Both the position numbers and the translations under genes were made by a program. Positions 26,255-34,210 of a stretch of DNA of 64,000 nt are shown piece by piece. The notes beneath the pieces were generated by a model, which ran no database searches, was not told where the DNA came from, and saw only the letters and a list, made by a program, of their open reading frames with translations. Every line of letters begins with the position of its first letter. The first letter of the stretch is position 1. This DNA comes from CAWEQO01 sp963811225 (lineage in GTDB: Bacteria > Chloroflexota > Anaerolineae > Anaerolineales > Anaerolineaceae), in NCBI GenBank assembly GCA_963811225.1, contig CAWEQO010000005.1:62001-126000 (forward strand), given 5' to 3'.

Positions 26255-26601
26255 TTAATCCATCCCGATCTCGTGCAGGAATTCATCGATTTGCTGCTCG
26301 TATTCGTGCTTGTTTTTCTTCCAGGCCTGGGCGTGGACGCCATTGGGGGCGAGCCAAAGCTTGCGGTAACCGTGGGTCTTGCTCTCATAAAGTTCAACAG
26401 ACATTTGCCAGGGCACGTAGTCGTCGCCCTGGGTGTGCACCAGGAACACCGGCGCTTCGATCTGACGCATATTGCGCCGGAGTCGGGCGGTGGGGCATAG
26501 AAGTACAGCAGCCAGGTTGAGACGCTGATGCCCATGGTGCTCAGGCCAATCGACAAGCTGCTGTACAGCAATACCCGGCGGAGGGCTAACTTGGGTTGCA
26601 T
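26255..26601 (-). pseudogene. Alpha/beta hydrolase remnant with internal deletion
   Basis: The first ~37 residues (MQPKLALRRVLLYSSLSIGL and on) form a membrane anchor in one frame. They are followed in another frame by the C-terminal part of a hydrolase, RNMRQIEAPVFLVHTQGDDY and NGVHAQAWKKN, with the Asp and His regions but no HGG oxyanion or GxSxG nucleophile segment. Several hundred bp of catalytic core are therefore missing, plus a frame change near 26490. This cannot be fixed by one indel, so it is a true remnant. It fills part of the space between 26121 and 26791. Confidence 0.6.
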
Positions 26602-26680
26602 TGCTTAACCTCTTGGATGGTTTGAAAAGATTAACGTTCTGGAAGGAGTGCATTAATTATAAGACGGTTTTTTAAAATAA

Positions 26681-26706
26681 CGAGGCCCGGCAAGTCGCCG
26701 GGCCTC
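26681..26706 (-). terminator. Intrinsic terminator of the first PRC lipoprotein gene
   Basis: CGAGGCCCGGC (26681-26691) pairs with GCCGGGCCTCG (26696-26706). In the minus direction it is followed by TTATTTTAAAAAA. It lies 85 bp after the lipoprotein stop at 26791. Confidence 0.8.
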
Positions 26707-26790
26707 GGGTCTACCGATAAACTATGGTTAAGCTACCGATATCTTGGATAACGGTCTCCCAGATTGGAAAACCGACATCTCATAACGTCT

Positions 26791-27870
26791 TTAGGGCGTT
26801 ATACCCCAGAAGCCGTAGTACTGATCCTGCCAGTTGGGTCCGAGATTGTTCAAGTCGTTCAGGTTGGTGAAAGCAGGCGCATTGGCGAAGTCCACCGCGC
26901 TGGTGTCGACTACGAACTGCTGCGGATTGGGCTGGTAGGTAACAGCCTGCCACGGGATCGGAGTGTAGTTCTCGCCAATTCCGAGGAATCCGCCGTCGGA
27001 AACAACCAGGAAGCTCAGGGAACCCTGATCGGGGTTCACGAGCACGTTGGCAACGTCGCCAATTTCATCACCAGTGGTGCTGGCAACATCGGTGTCGGTA
27101 AAGAGATTGTCGAAGCCGCTGATCTGGATCAGACCATTCTGACCAAGGGTAGGAACCTGATAGTTCAGGCCAGCGTAGAAGTCACGCCAGTTGGTGTCAA
27201 AAGTCTGATTGGTGAGATCAAGGTTGGCAGTATCCGCGTACGGAGCGCTAGCCAGCTGGTCGGCGGTCAGGTCGGTTGTGTAGGTGTCGACGTAGTCATT
27301 ATTGAAGACAGTGGTGTTATCGGTAGCGACACGCGGAGCCAGATTGAGCGCGCTGTAAGGGAGCACCAGCAAACCGGTTTGGGGGTTCACCAGGCCATTC
27401 CCAGGGTTGATCAGGGCGTACACGATGTCGCCCGACTGCGGGTCAACCAGGAAGCTGTCGATCTGACCTAACACAGCGTTATTGTCTAAAATGGTGTTAT
27501 TGTTGAGATCGTAAGCATTGGTTGGTACAACGTTGGCGTCCATCAGATTGGACAGACGGAAGACGGTTGCGCCATTAGCTACACCGGCGGCATTGGTTGC
27601 CATGGGTGTCTCAACAACAGGGTTCGTCGCCATGGGTGTCTCCAGGACGGGGTTCGTCGCCATGGGTGTCTCCAGGACGGGGTTCGTCGCCAGAGGTGTC
27701 TCCAGGACGGGGTTGGTCGCCAGAGGGGTCACACCAGTGCCAGGCACAACGGCAGTCGAGCCGGTTCCAGGCACAACGGCTGTATTTTCAGCATTGTTGT
27801 CACTGGCGCATGCGCCGAGTGCCAGGGCTGAGATGATCACTAACGACAGAACGATAAACAGTTTCTTCAT
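26791..27870 (-). CDS. PRC-barrel lipoprotein with ten-residue repeats
   Basis: A 359-aa predicted lipoprotein. The signal peptide ends in lipobox LALGAC (Cys21). A low-complexity linker contains four copies of ATNPVLETPM (about residues 51-90) after two TAVVPGTG repeats. Two PRC-barrel-like halves follow, each marked by a QIDSFLVDPQSGDIVY- or DVANVLVNPDQGSLSFLVV-type motif. It is outer-surface anchored with unknown function. A paralogue lies at 28.7-29.8 kb on the same strand, separated by a REP array. An AGGAGGG ribosome site lies upstream of the ATG at 27870. Confidence 0.8.
   Translation of the reverse strand: MKKLFIVLSLVIISALALGACASDNNAENTAVVPGTGSTAVVPGTGVTPLATNPVLETPLATNPVLETPMATNPVLETPMATNPVVETPMATNAAGVANGATVFRLSNLMDANVVPTNAYDLNNNTILDNNAVLGQIDSFLVDPQSGDIVYALINPGNGLVNPQTGLLVLPYSALNLAPRVATDNTTVFNNDYVDTYTTDLTADQLASAPYADTANLDLTNQTFDTNWRDFYAGLNYQVPTLGQNGLIQISGFDNLFTDTDVASTTGDEIGDVANVLVNPDQGSLSFLVVSDGGFLGIGENYTPIPWQAVTYQPNPQQFVVDTSAVDFANAPAFTNLNDLNNLGPNWQDQYYGFWGITP
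27610..27732. repeat. Coding 30-bp tandem repeat in the PRC lipoprotein
   Basis: GTCGCCATGGGTGTCTCCAG recurs at 30-bp steps (about four copies; the more distal ones have AGAGGTGTC instead of ATGGGTGTC). It encodes the ATNPVLETPM/L linker repeats. Such repeats expand and contract readily. Confidence 0.85.
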
Positions 27871-28017
27871 TTTCCCTCCTAATTCCTATAATCTACGAAT
27901 ATGTAATAGCGTAAAATCGCACGCTACACCTAAATCATAAATGCTGGATGAAAGATTAACAATGGGGATTGTTCCGAGCCCCAAATGGGAGTGTTCCCCA
28001 GACCGCTTGGTAGGGGC

Positions 28018-28084
28018 ATCTCCATTCGCTTACAGGGTAATCCCCTTTTGGCAAGTAGGGATTACCCTGTAAGCGAATGGAGAT
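28018..28084. repeat. Perfect 27-bp-arm palindrome upstream of the first PRC lipoprotein gene
   Basis: Positions 28018-28044 and 28058-28084 are exact reverse complements with a 13-nt loop. The palindrome lies ~150 bp upstream of the lipoprotein start (27870) and just left of the REP array. The flanking GGTAGGGGCATCTCC to GGAGATACC may extend the pairing. It could be a transcript hairpin or a mobile palindrome. Confidence 0.85.
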
Positions 28085-28117
28085 ACCGGATGTGTTCGTC
28101 TCGTGCAGGGCGGAAAT

Positions 28118-28695
28118 GCGCAAGATCATAGAATCGGTAGGGGCACGGCGGGTAACGCAAGACCCCAAAATTAAATCGGTAGGGGCACGGCGGGTAGCGC
28201 AAGACAACACAATTTAACCAATACAAAGCCGTGCCCCGGTGGTCATCATACATTTTGGCTGCAGGGAAAGGCGCGGTTGTTTTTTAATAGAAATGATTTG
28301 GGTGGATTGTGGTAGGGGCACGGCGAGTAACGCAAGACCCGATAATTTAACCAATACGCAGCCGTGCCCCCGCCCCCGGCATGCGCAAGACAACAGGATC
28401 GTGTAGGGGCACGGCGGGTAACGCAAGACAACACAATTTAATCAATACGCAGCCGTACCCCCGCCCCCGGCATCCGCGAGACAACAGGATCGTGTAGGGG
28501 CATGGCGAGTAACGCAAGACCCCATAATTTAACCAATACAAAGCCGTGCCCCGGTGGTCATCATACATTTTGGCCGAAGGGAAAGGCGCGGTTGTTTTTA
28601 ATAGAAATGATTCGGGTGGATTGTGGTAGGGGCACGGCTTCGTATTGGCTCAATATTGGAGTCTTGCATTACCCGCCGTGCCCCTACCGGTAGAA
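28118..28695. repeat. Satellite REP array between the two PRC lipoprotein genes
   Basis: At least six GTAGGGGCACGGC cores and matching GCCGTGCCCC(C) arms repeat the RAYT-locus modules (GCAAGACaacacAATTTAACCAATACG). Two long direct repeats include GTGCCCCGGTGGTCATCATA and GGTTGTTTTTAATAGAAATG (about 28230-28320 and 28545-28625). There is no transposase gene here, so these are non-autonomous copies. Apart from this array and the palindrome at 28018-28084, I see nothing in the 27870-28726 gap. Confidence 0.88.
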
Positions 28696-28725
28696 CAAAC
28701 CCGCGGTGGCGCTGCAATAACGGTT

Positions 28726-29808
28726 CTAGGGAGCAGAGACGCCCCAGTAACTGTAATACTGCTGCTGCCAGTTGTCCCCTAAGGTGTCCAGCCCTTTCAC
28801 GTTCGGAATGCCCGGCGCACCACGCAGTTTGGCAGCGTCGGCATTGAGCACAAAATACTCTCCCGGACGAAACGCAGCCAGGTCGAACGCGGCCCATGGG
28901 ATGACGGTCAAGTTCTCACCAATGCCCAGGAAGCCGCCGGTAGAGACGACCAGAAAAGTTACCTGGCCCTGGCTCAGATCGAGCAGCACTTCGGCGACGT
29001 TGCCAACTTCGTCGCCTTGTGGGGATCGCACATCCGTGTCGGCGTAGATATCCTTGGCGGAAGACAGGCGCAGCAGGCCGTTCTGATCCACTTGTTGAAC
29101 CGGAACACCCAGGTCGCTCCAGTATTTGCGGAACTGGACGTAAAAGTCGGGCTCGCGGAAATTGAAGGTGCTAATATCGCGGATGCCGGGAGCATTCTGA
29201 AACGCCGAGCTGTCGAACTGGGTGGAGAAAACATCCAACTTGCTGGAGGAATTGGGCTCAGCATTGGGGGCCAGCTGCAGCGCTTTGAACGGTACGGCAA
29301 CCAAAACGGTGTTTGGCCGATCCAAGGGCTGCCCAGGCGCCATCAGCACGTAGACAACAGCGCCGCTTTGCGGATCGACCAGAACGCTGTCAATGGCCCC
29401 AAAGGCATTGGCATGAATGTTTTGGGCGCTGCCGCCTTGCTGTTTGAGCAGGTCAGCAGAAATAATTTCTCCGCCCAGCATATTCGATAGTTTGTACACC
29501 TGGCCAGATGCGGCGGCCGGGGTTTCGCCGGCTGCAGCTGCGCCGGAGGTGGCCGTTGGGGTATTGGGAGCAACCGCAGTTTCACCGATGCCTGGGAAGG
29601 CATTGGTGATGAATGGGGTCGGAGCGGTGGTTGGGGCGGCGTTCGTCGCGCCACCGGTTGCCTCAGTGGTGCCGCCGGTGCCCGGTACAGTATTTCCGCT
29701 GCCGCTCGATGGAGTCGGCAACTCCACAGCTGCGCTGCCGGAGCCGCAGGCGCTCAGGATGAGGGTTGAGATGATCGCAATCGACAAAGTTATAAAGAGT
29801 TTCTTCAT
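28726..29808 (-). CDS. PRC-barrel lipoprotein, paralogue
   Basis: A 360-aa predicted lipoprotein starting at MKKLFITLSIAIISTLILSAC (lipobox LSAC), followed by a Ser/Thr/Pro/Gly-rich linker. Two PRC-like motifs follow, AIDSVLVDPQSGAVVYVLM and NVAEVLLDLSQGQVTFLVV, then STGGFLGIGENLTVIPW and a C-terminal NWQQQYYSYWG. It is the same architecture as the 26.8-27.9 kb protein but with a different linker. The tandem arrangement suggests an old duplication later split by the REP array. Function is unknown. Confidence 0.8.
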   Translation of the reverse strand: MKKLFITLSIAIISTLILSACGSGSAAVELPTPSSGSGNTVPGTGGTTEATGGATNAAPTTAPTPFITNAFPGIGETAVAPNTPTATSGAAAAGETPAAASGQVYKLSNMLGGEIISADLLKQQGGSAQNIHANAFGAIDSVLVDPQSGAVVYVLMAPGQPLDRPNTVLVAVPFKALQLAPNAEPNSSSKLDVFSTQFDSSAFQNAPGIRDISTFNFREPDFYVQFRKYWSDLGVPVQQVDQNGLLRLSSAKDIYADTDVRSPQGDEVGNVAEVLLDLSQGQVTFLVVSTGGFLGIGENLTVIPWAAFDLAAFRPGEYFVLNADAAKLRGAPGIPNVKGLDTLGDNWQQQYYSYWGVSAP

Positions 29809-30001
29809 TTTCCTATCCTTATCAACCATAATTCTGTTAATGCAAATTAAGCAGCGCAAGCCTTTGCGCTACCCTTCCATCTTAAAGGTTGACAAGGAGC
29901 AGGATATGGGGACTTCTCCAATTTCTGAATGGGGAGTTCCCGTTCACTTTAGGGGTATTCCCCGCGCCTGGAGTAGGGAATCCCCGATGCTGTTCCTGAT
30001 A

Positions 30002-30040
30002 AAAACAGGAATGCGGGACGATTGCCCGCATTCCTGTTTT
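30002..30040 (-). terminator. Perfect 16-bp hairpin after the DUF5667-like gene
   Basis: AAAACAGGAATGCGGG (30002-30017) pairs with CCCGCATTCCTGTTTT (30025-30040), loop 7 nt, ending in a T run on either strand. It lies 37 bp after the corrected stop at 30077. Confidence 0.85.
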
Positions 30041-30076
30041 AAGCAGCGCTGAGGGGTTCAACCCCATGCGCTCGAT

Positions 30077-31209
30077 CTACTTTTTAGAGCCGCCTCCGGT
30101 AGAGCCGCCGCCATTTCCACCATTTCCGTCATGATCGGGGTTACCCGGGTTCGGGTTGCCGTCGCAATCGCTGGTGCAGGTACCGCCCGTGCCGGGGCCG
30201 GGGCCGTAGCCGCTGCCCGGGGTGGGGGTGCGGTCGTCCAGGGGTTGCCGCCGCTGCCTTCACCGTAGCCGCTGCCCGGGGTGGGCGTGCCGGTCGTCCA
30301 GGGGTTGCCGCCGCTGCCCGAACCATAGCCGCTGCCCGGGGTGGGCGTGCCCGTGGTCCAGGGATTGCCAGCGCCCTGCACATCCTCGGTGACCGCTTCG
30401 AGCAGCGGATCTTCGGTTTCACCCGTTTCCGTGGACGTGGCGGTGGGCTGGCTCTGCTGGCGCTGAAGTTGGAACCCGTGCTGCTCTTGCCGGCGGAACG
30501 CCTGTGGATCTTGCAAACCGGCATCGACAAGCTGCCGGCGGGTCTGCAGGGCTTGCCGGGCGCGTTCCAGCACCGCTTGCCCTTGCGGGCCGGATTTCAG
30601 CTGGGTTTGCTGCAGGCTCTGGTCTTGCTGGCGCAAGCGATCCCGCATCTGGGTCATGGCCTGCTGCATGTCTTTGTCTTGCAGCCGGGTCATCTGGTGC
30701 AGGGCTTCGTCCAGGTGCAGCTGCAGGCGCTGGAGCTGCTGCTCGCCGTTGTCAGCCCCGTTCAAGACGCCGTTTTGCGCCATGAACTGGATCTCTTCCG
30801 TACGCTGCTCGGCCAGCTGGAGCATGAGTTGGTAGCGGGATTCGGGGCTGGTGGTCAGGTCGGAGCGGGTGTTCTCACTCCAGGCTTTGACCGGGTAGAG
30901 GAACTCTCCGGGCATGCTGCCCTGAGAGGCATAAACGGTGGCTCCGGAACTTCCAAACAACAGGCCCAGGATCACAAGAACGGTGGTCAACATGGTAAAG
31001 CTCTCCTTTCGGATGGGTAAGATTGACTTGAACCATTCCATATGACGCCGTTTTTCGCCCAAAGATACGGGTTGGCCTAAGCCCTGTGCCTGCTGTAAGA
31101 ATATCGACCGGCCTTGCTGTGCGGCAAGCGCATCCCGCTCTTGCACGGTGCGGGAATGCTCGAAGATCGATTGCAGTTCTGGATCCAACGGTTCGGTATG
31201 CTTTCTCAT
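30077..31209 (-). CDS. DUF5667-like membrane protein partnered with ECF sigma factor; C-terminal frameshift
   Basis: The protein starts at MRKHTEPLDPELQSIFEH (ATG at 31209), overlapping the sigma factor stop as ATGA. One membrane segment (TMLTTVLVILGLLFGSSG) is followed by a DUF5667-type coiled-coil region (GEFLYPVKAWSENTRSDLTT, then Gln/Arg-rich helices). The tail repeats GNPWTTGTPTPGSGYG-SGSG (60-bp DNA repeat, three copies). A one-base deletion near 30229, within the third repeat, breaks the frame; restoring it gives a Gly-rich tail with CTSDC ending at 30077. The coupled position suggests a role in controlling the sigma factor. Confidence 0.75.
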
Positions 31210-31757
31210 CCAATTTGCTCCTCTGGCAAATCCAACAGTTTGCGCAGGGCGGCGATGGCCCGGTGCTGCAGGGCTTTCACCGCGCCAACCGGCTTGTGGA
31301 CGGCCTCGGCGATGGTATCGTTCCCCCAGCCTTCCCAAAACTTGAGCACGATGACCTGGCGCTGTTCGGGCGTCAGGCGCACCAGGGCGGCGCGCACGTG
31401 CTCTTGCTCGAAGCGCTGGCCGACAACTTGCCCGGCATCCGGGAGATCGAGCGTGCGGCGGTCGTCGTCCAGCTCGAGAGGCGGGGGCGGCTGACGCCGG
31501 TACTGGTCGGTGATCCAGTTGTGCGCCACCCGGTACAGGTAAGCTTGCAAGTAGTTCTTCGGGCCGTTCCCGGCCTTTAATGCTCGCAGAAACCGGCTGA
31601 AGGTTTCCGACACACACTCCTCTGCCAGGCAGACGTCACCCATCAACCGCATGGCGTATCCATACAGGGCCGGGCTATACTGGTCGTAGATTTCGGCCAG
31701 GGCGACTTGGTCGAAGCGGCGCGCCCTTGCCAGCAAATCGGCTTCATCGGGTTTCAT
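31206..31757 (-). CDS. ECF-type RNA polymerase sigma factor
   Basis: A 183-aa sigma-70-family factor with only regions 2 and 4. Region 2 has EIYDQYSPALYGYAMRLMGD and AYLYRVAHNWITDQYRR. Region 4 has RLTPEQRQVIVLKFWEGWGN then IAEAVHKPVGAVKALQHRAI. Its stop overlaps the start of the membrane partner gene, as in sigma/anti-sigma pairs. It likely directs an envelope-stress or surface regulon. Confidence 0.9.
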   Translation of the reverse strand: MKPDEADLLARARRFDQVALAEIYDQYSPALYGYAMRLMGDVCLAEECVSETFSRFLRALKAGNGPKNYLQAYLYRVAHNWITDQYRRQPPPPLELDDDRRTLDLPDAGQVVGQRFEQEHVRAALVRLTPEQRQVIVLKFWEGWGNDTIAEAVHKPVGAVKALQHRAIAALRKLLDLPEEQIG

Positions 31758-31810
31758 GCTTACTCATTAAGACGCAGAAAGATGGAAAAGGATACGGGGT
31801 AAAGGAAAAG

Positions 31811-31883
31811 GCAAGCAGGCAGATTGTCAATCAGGGATTCGGGAACCGCTCCCGAATCCCTGATTGACAATCTGCCTGCTTGC
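31811..31883. terminator. Perfect 34-bp-arm hairpin flush with the recD2 stop
   Basis: Positions 31811-31844 and 31850-31883 are exact reverse complements with a 5-nt loop. The right arm ends one base from the recD2 stop codon (31885-31887). In the minus direction it is followed by CTTTTCCTTT. This is the longest perfect hairpin seen in the window. Confidence 0.9.
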
Positions 31884-31884
31884 A

Positions 31885-34122
31885 TTAAAACAACGCCGGC
31901 GTATAGCCATGCGAGGTCTCATTCGGGGTGTAATCGCGCAGCCGCTGGGCGAGACGGGTGTTGCGCTGGGCGATGCGGTCATTGCGGACGGCGATGCCGA
32001 TGGCCTTGCGGCTGCCGACCAGCACGACAACCTGGCGGGCGCGGGTGACGGCGGTGTAGAGCAGGTTGCGCTGCAGCAGGCGGTAGTGCTCGGTCAGCAG
32101 GGGGATGACGACCACCGGGAATTCGGAGCCCTGGGCCTTGTGGATGCTGACGGCGTAGGAATGCATCAATTCGTCCACCTGGCTGAATTCGTAGCTGACC
32201 TCGCGGCCGTCGATGATGACCTTGACGGTCTGGTTCTCCAGGTCGATCTCTGAGATGATGCCCATGTCGCCGTTGAAGACCAGGCGGTCGTAGTCGTTGC
32301 GCATCTGCATGATGCGGTCCTGCTCGCGCAGGATCCGGCTGCCGTGACGGTATTCGGCTTTGCGCGGCGAGGGCGGGTTCAGGCAGGTTTGCAAGCGCTG
32401 GTTAAGCTCGGTGACGCCGGACGCGCCGCGGTGCATGGGCGTCAGCACCTGGATGTCCTCCATCGACTTGAAGCCGAACTTGCCGGGGATGCGTTCAGAG
32501 ACCAGGTCCACCACCCACTCGGCGGCCTTTTCGGCGTCACTTTCCGAGAAGAGGAAGAAATCTTTGGCGCTGCTGTCGAAGAGGGGCATCTGGCCGTTGT
32601 TGATGCGGTGGGCGTTGACGATGATGAAGCTGTCCTCGGCCTGGCGGAAGATGGTGTCGAGGGTGGTGACCGGGATCACCTCACTGGCGATCAGGTCGCG
32701 CAGCACCGAGCCGGGACCAACCGAGGGCAGCTGATCGACGTCGCCGACCAGCAGCAGGTGACAGCCGGCATCGATGGCGTTGAGCAGGTGGTTCATCAGC
32801 AGGATGTCGACCATGGAGGTCTCGTCGACGATGATCAGGTCGGCATCGAGCGGGTTGGTCTGGTCGCGCACGAAGGGGGTACTCTGAGCGGGCTTGTACT
32901 CCAGCAGCCGGTGGATCGTCTTGGCCTCCTGGCCGGTGGTTTCGCTCAGGCGCTTGGCGGCGCGACCGGTGGGGGCGCACAGCAGCACCGTCCCGCCCTT
33001 GGTCTGCAGCAGGCGGATGACGCTGGCGGTGATGGTGCTCTTGCCGGTGCCGGGGCCGCCGGTCAGGATGCTGACCTTCTCCGTCAGGGTCATTTTGACG
33101 GCCGCCTTCTGCTGACCGGTCAACTCGATCTCGCTTTGACGGTCGAGCCAGGCGAACGCCTGCTCCCAGTTGACCGTCTTGAAAGCCTGCAGGCGGTCGC
33201 GAGGCGACATCTGGATCTTGCGCAGCTTGCTGGCCGTGCCGCGCTCAGACATGAAGAAAGCGGGCAGGTAGATGCTGCCCTCGTCATCGATCAGCTCTTG
33301 CGAGGATACCAGGGTCTCGATCTGGGCCTCGGTGGTGTCTTCGGGCACTTCCAGCAGCCTGGCCGACTCGCCGATGAGCTGTTCACGGGTGGCGAAGCAG
33401 TGGCCTTCGTCGCTGAGGGCGCTGAGGGTGTAAAGCAGCCCGGCCTGGATGCGGGCGGGGGCGTCCATGGCGAGGCCCATGTTGCGGGCGATCTTGTCGG
33501 CGGTCTTGAAGCCGATGCCGTAGATGTCTTTGGCGAGGCGGTAGGGGTCGTTCTGGATGATGGGGATAGACTGCCCCTCGTAGGCCTTATAGATCTTGAC
33601 CGAGAGGCCGGCGCTGACGCCAAAGCGCTGCAGGAAGATCATGATCTCTTTAATGTACTTCTGGTCGGCCCAGGCGGCCAGGATTTGATCGGTGCGCTTC
33701 TCACCGATGCCGGGAACCTCTTGCAGGCGCTCGGGATGATGCTCGATCACATCCAGCGTGTCGGGGCCGAAGTGGTCGACGATGCGTCCAGCGTTGACCG
33801 GGCCGATGCCCTTGATCAGACCGCTGCCCAGATACTTGCGGATGCCCTCGATGGTGGCGGGATACTGGACCGTATAGGTGCGCACCTCGAACTGCTTGCC
33901 GTACTGGGGGTGGGTGGTCCACAAGCCCATCAGGCGCAGCGACTCGCCGACGTTCACCCCGGCCAGGTTGCCGACCACGGTGATCTCGTAGGTCTTGTCC
34001 TTTGGCACCACCCGGGCGACGGTATAGCCGTTCTCTTCATTTTGATAGGTGAGACGCTCGAGCGTGCCTTCCAGCTCATGGAGGGGGAAGGGCGTCTCTT
34101 CGATCAAGGGAGACAATTTCAA
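31885..34122 (-). CDS. recD2: RecD2-type ATP-dependent DNA helicase
   Basis: A 745-aa SF1B 5'-3' helicase of the RecD2/YrrC type, which works without RecBC. An N-terminal OB-like region and helix-hairpin-helix repeats (GIGPVNAGRIVDHFG and VPGIGEKRTDQIL) come first. Then Walker A GGPGTGKST (about residue 355), DEXX-like IIVDETSMVD, GDVDQLPSVG, and the C-terminal SIHKAQGSEFPVV and TAVTRARQVV. All helicase motifs are intact. It probably acts in repair and recombination. Confidence 0.95.
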   Translation of the reverse strand: MKLSPLIEETPFPLHELEGTLERLTYQNEENGYTVARVVPKDKTYEITVVGNLAGVNVGESLRLMGLWTTHPQYGKQFEVRTYTVQYPATIEGIRKYLGSGLIKGIGPVNAGRIVDHFGPDTLDVIEHHPERLQEVPGIGEKRTDQILAAWADQKYIKEIMIFLQRFGVSAGLSVKIYKAYEGQSIPIIQNDPYRLAKDIYGIGFKTADKIARNMGLAMDAPARIQAGLLYTLSALSDEGHCFATREQLIGESARLLEVPEDTTEAQIETLVSSQELIDDEGSIYLPAFFMSERGTASKLRKIQMSPRDRLQAFKTVNWEQAFAWLDRQSEIELTGQQKAAVKMTLTEKVSILTGGPGTGKSTITASVIRLLQTKGGTVLLCAPTGRAAKRLSETTGQEAKTIHRLLEYKPAQSTPFVRDQTNPLDADLIIVDETSMVDILLMNHLLNAIDAGCHLLLVGDVDQLPSVGPGSVLRDLIASEVIPVTTLDTIFRQAEDSFIIVNAHRINNGQMPLFDSSAKDFFLFSESDAEKAAEWVVDLVSERIPGKFGFKSMEDIQVLTPMHRGASGVTELNQRLQTCLNPPSPRKAEYRHGSRILREQDRIMQMRNDYDRLVFNGDMGIISEIDLENQTVKVIIDGREVSYEFSQVDELMHSYAVSIHKAQGSEFPVVVIPLLTEHYRLLQRNLLYTAVTRARQVVVLVGSRKAIGIAVRNDRIAQRNTRLAQRLRDYTPNETSHGYTPALF

Positions 34123-34210
34123 GATGGTTTTCTATCCCTTTCTATGACTGCTGCAGGACTTGTCCAATAAACGGGTGTGCGCGCCGATCACCGGACAGAG
34201 CCTGGAACGT

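Noticed and set aside
28062..28568. Several 60-85 codon minus-strand frames rich in RYPPCPY
   Set aside because: They are translations of the satellite REP repeats, not genes.
32344..34170. 608-codon plus-strand open frame
   Set aside because: It is antisense to recD2, which carries complete helicase motifs.
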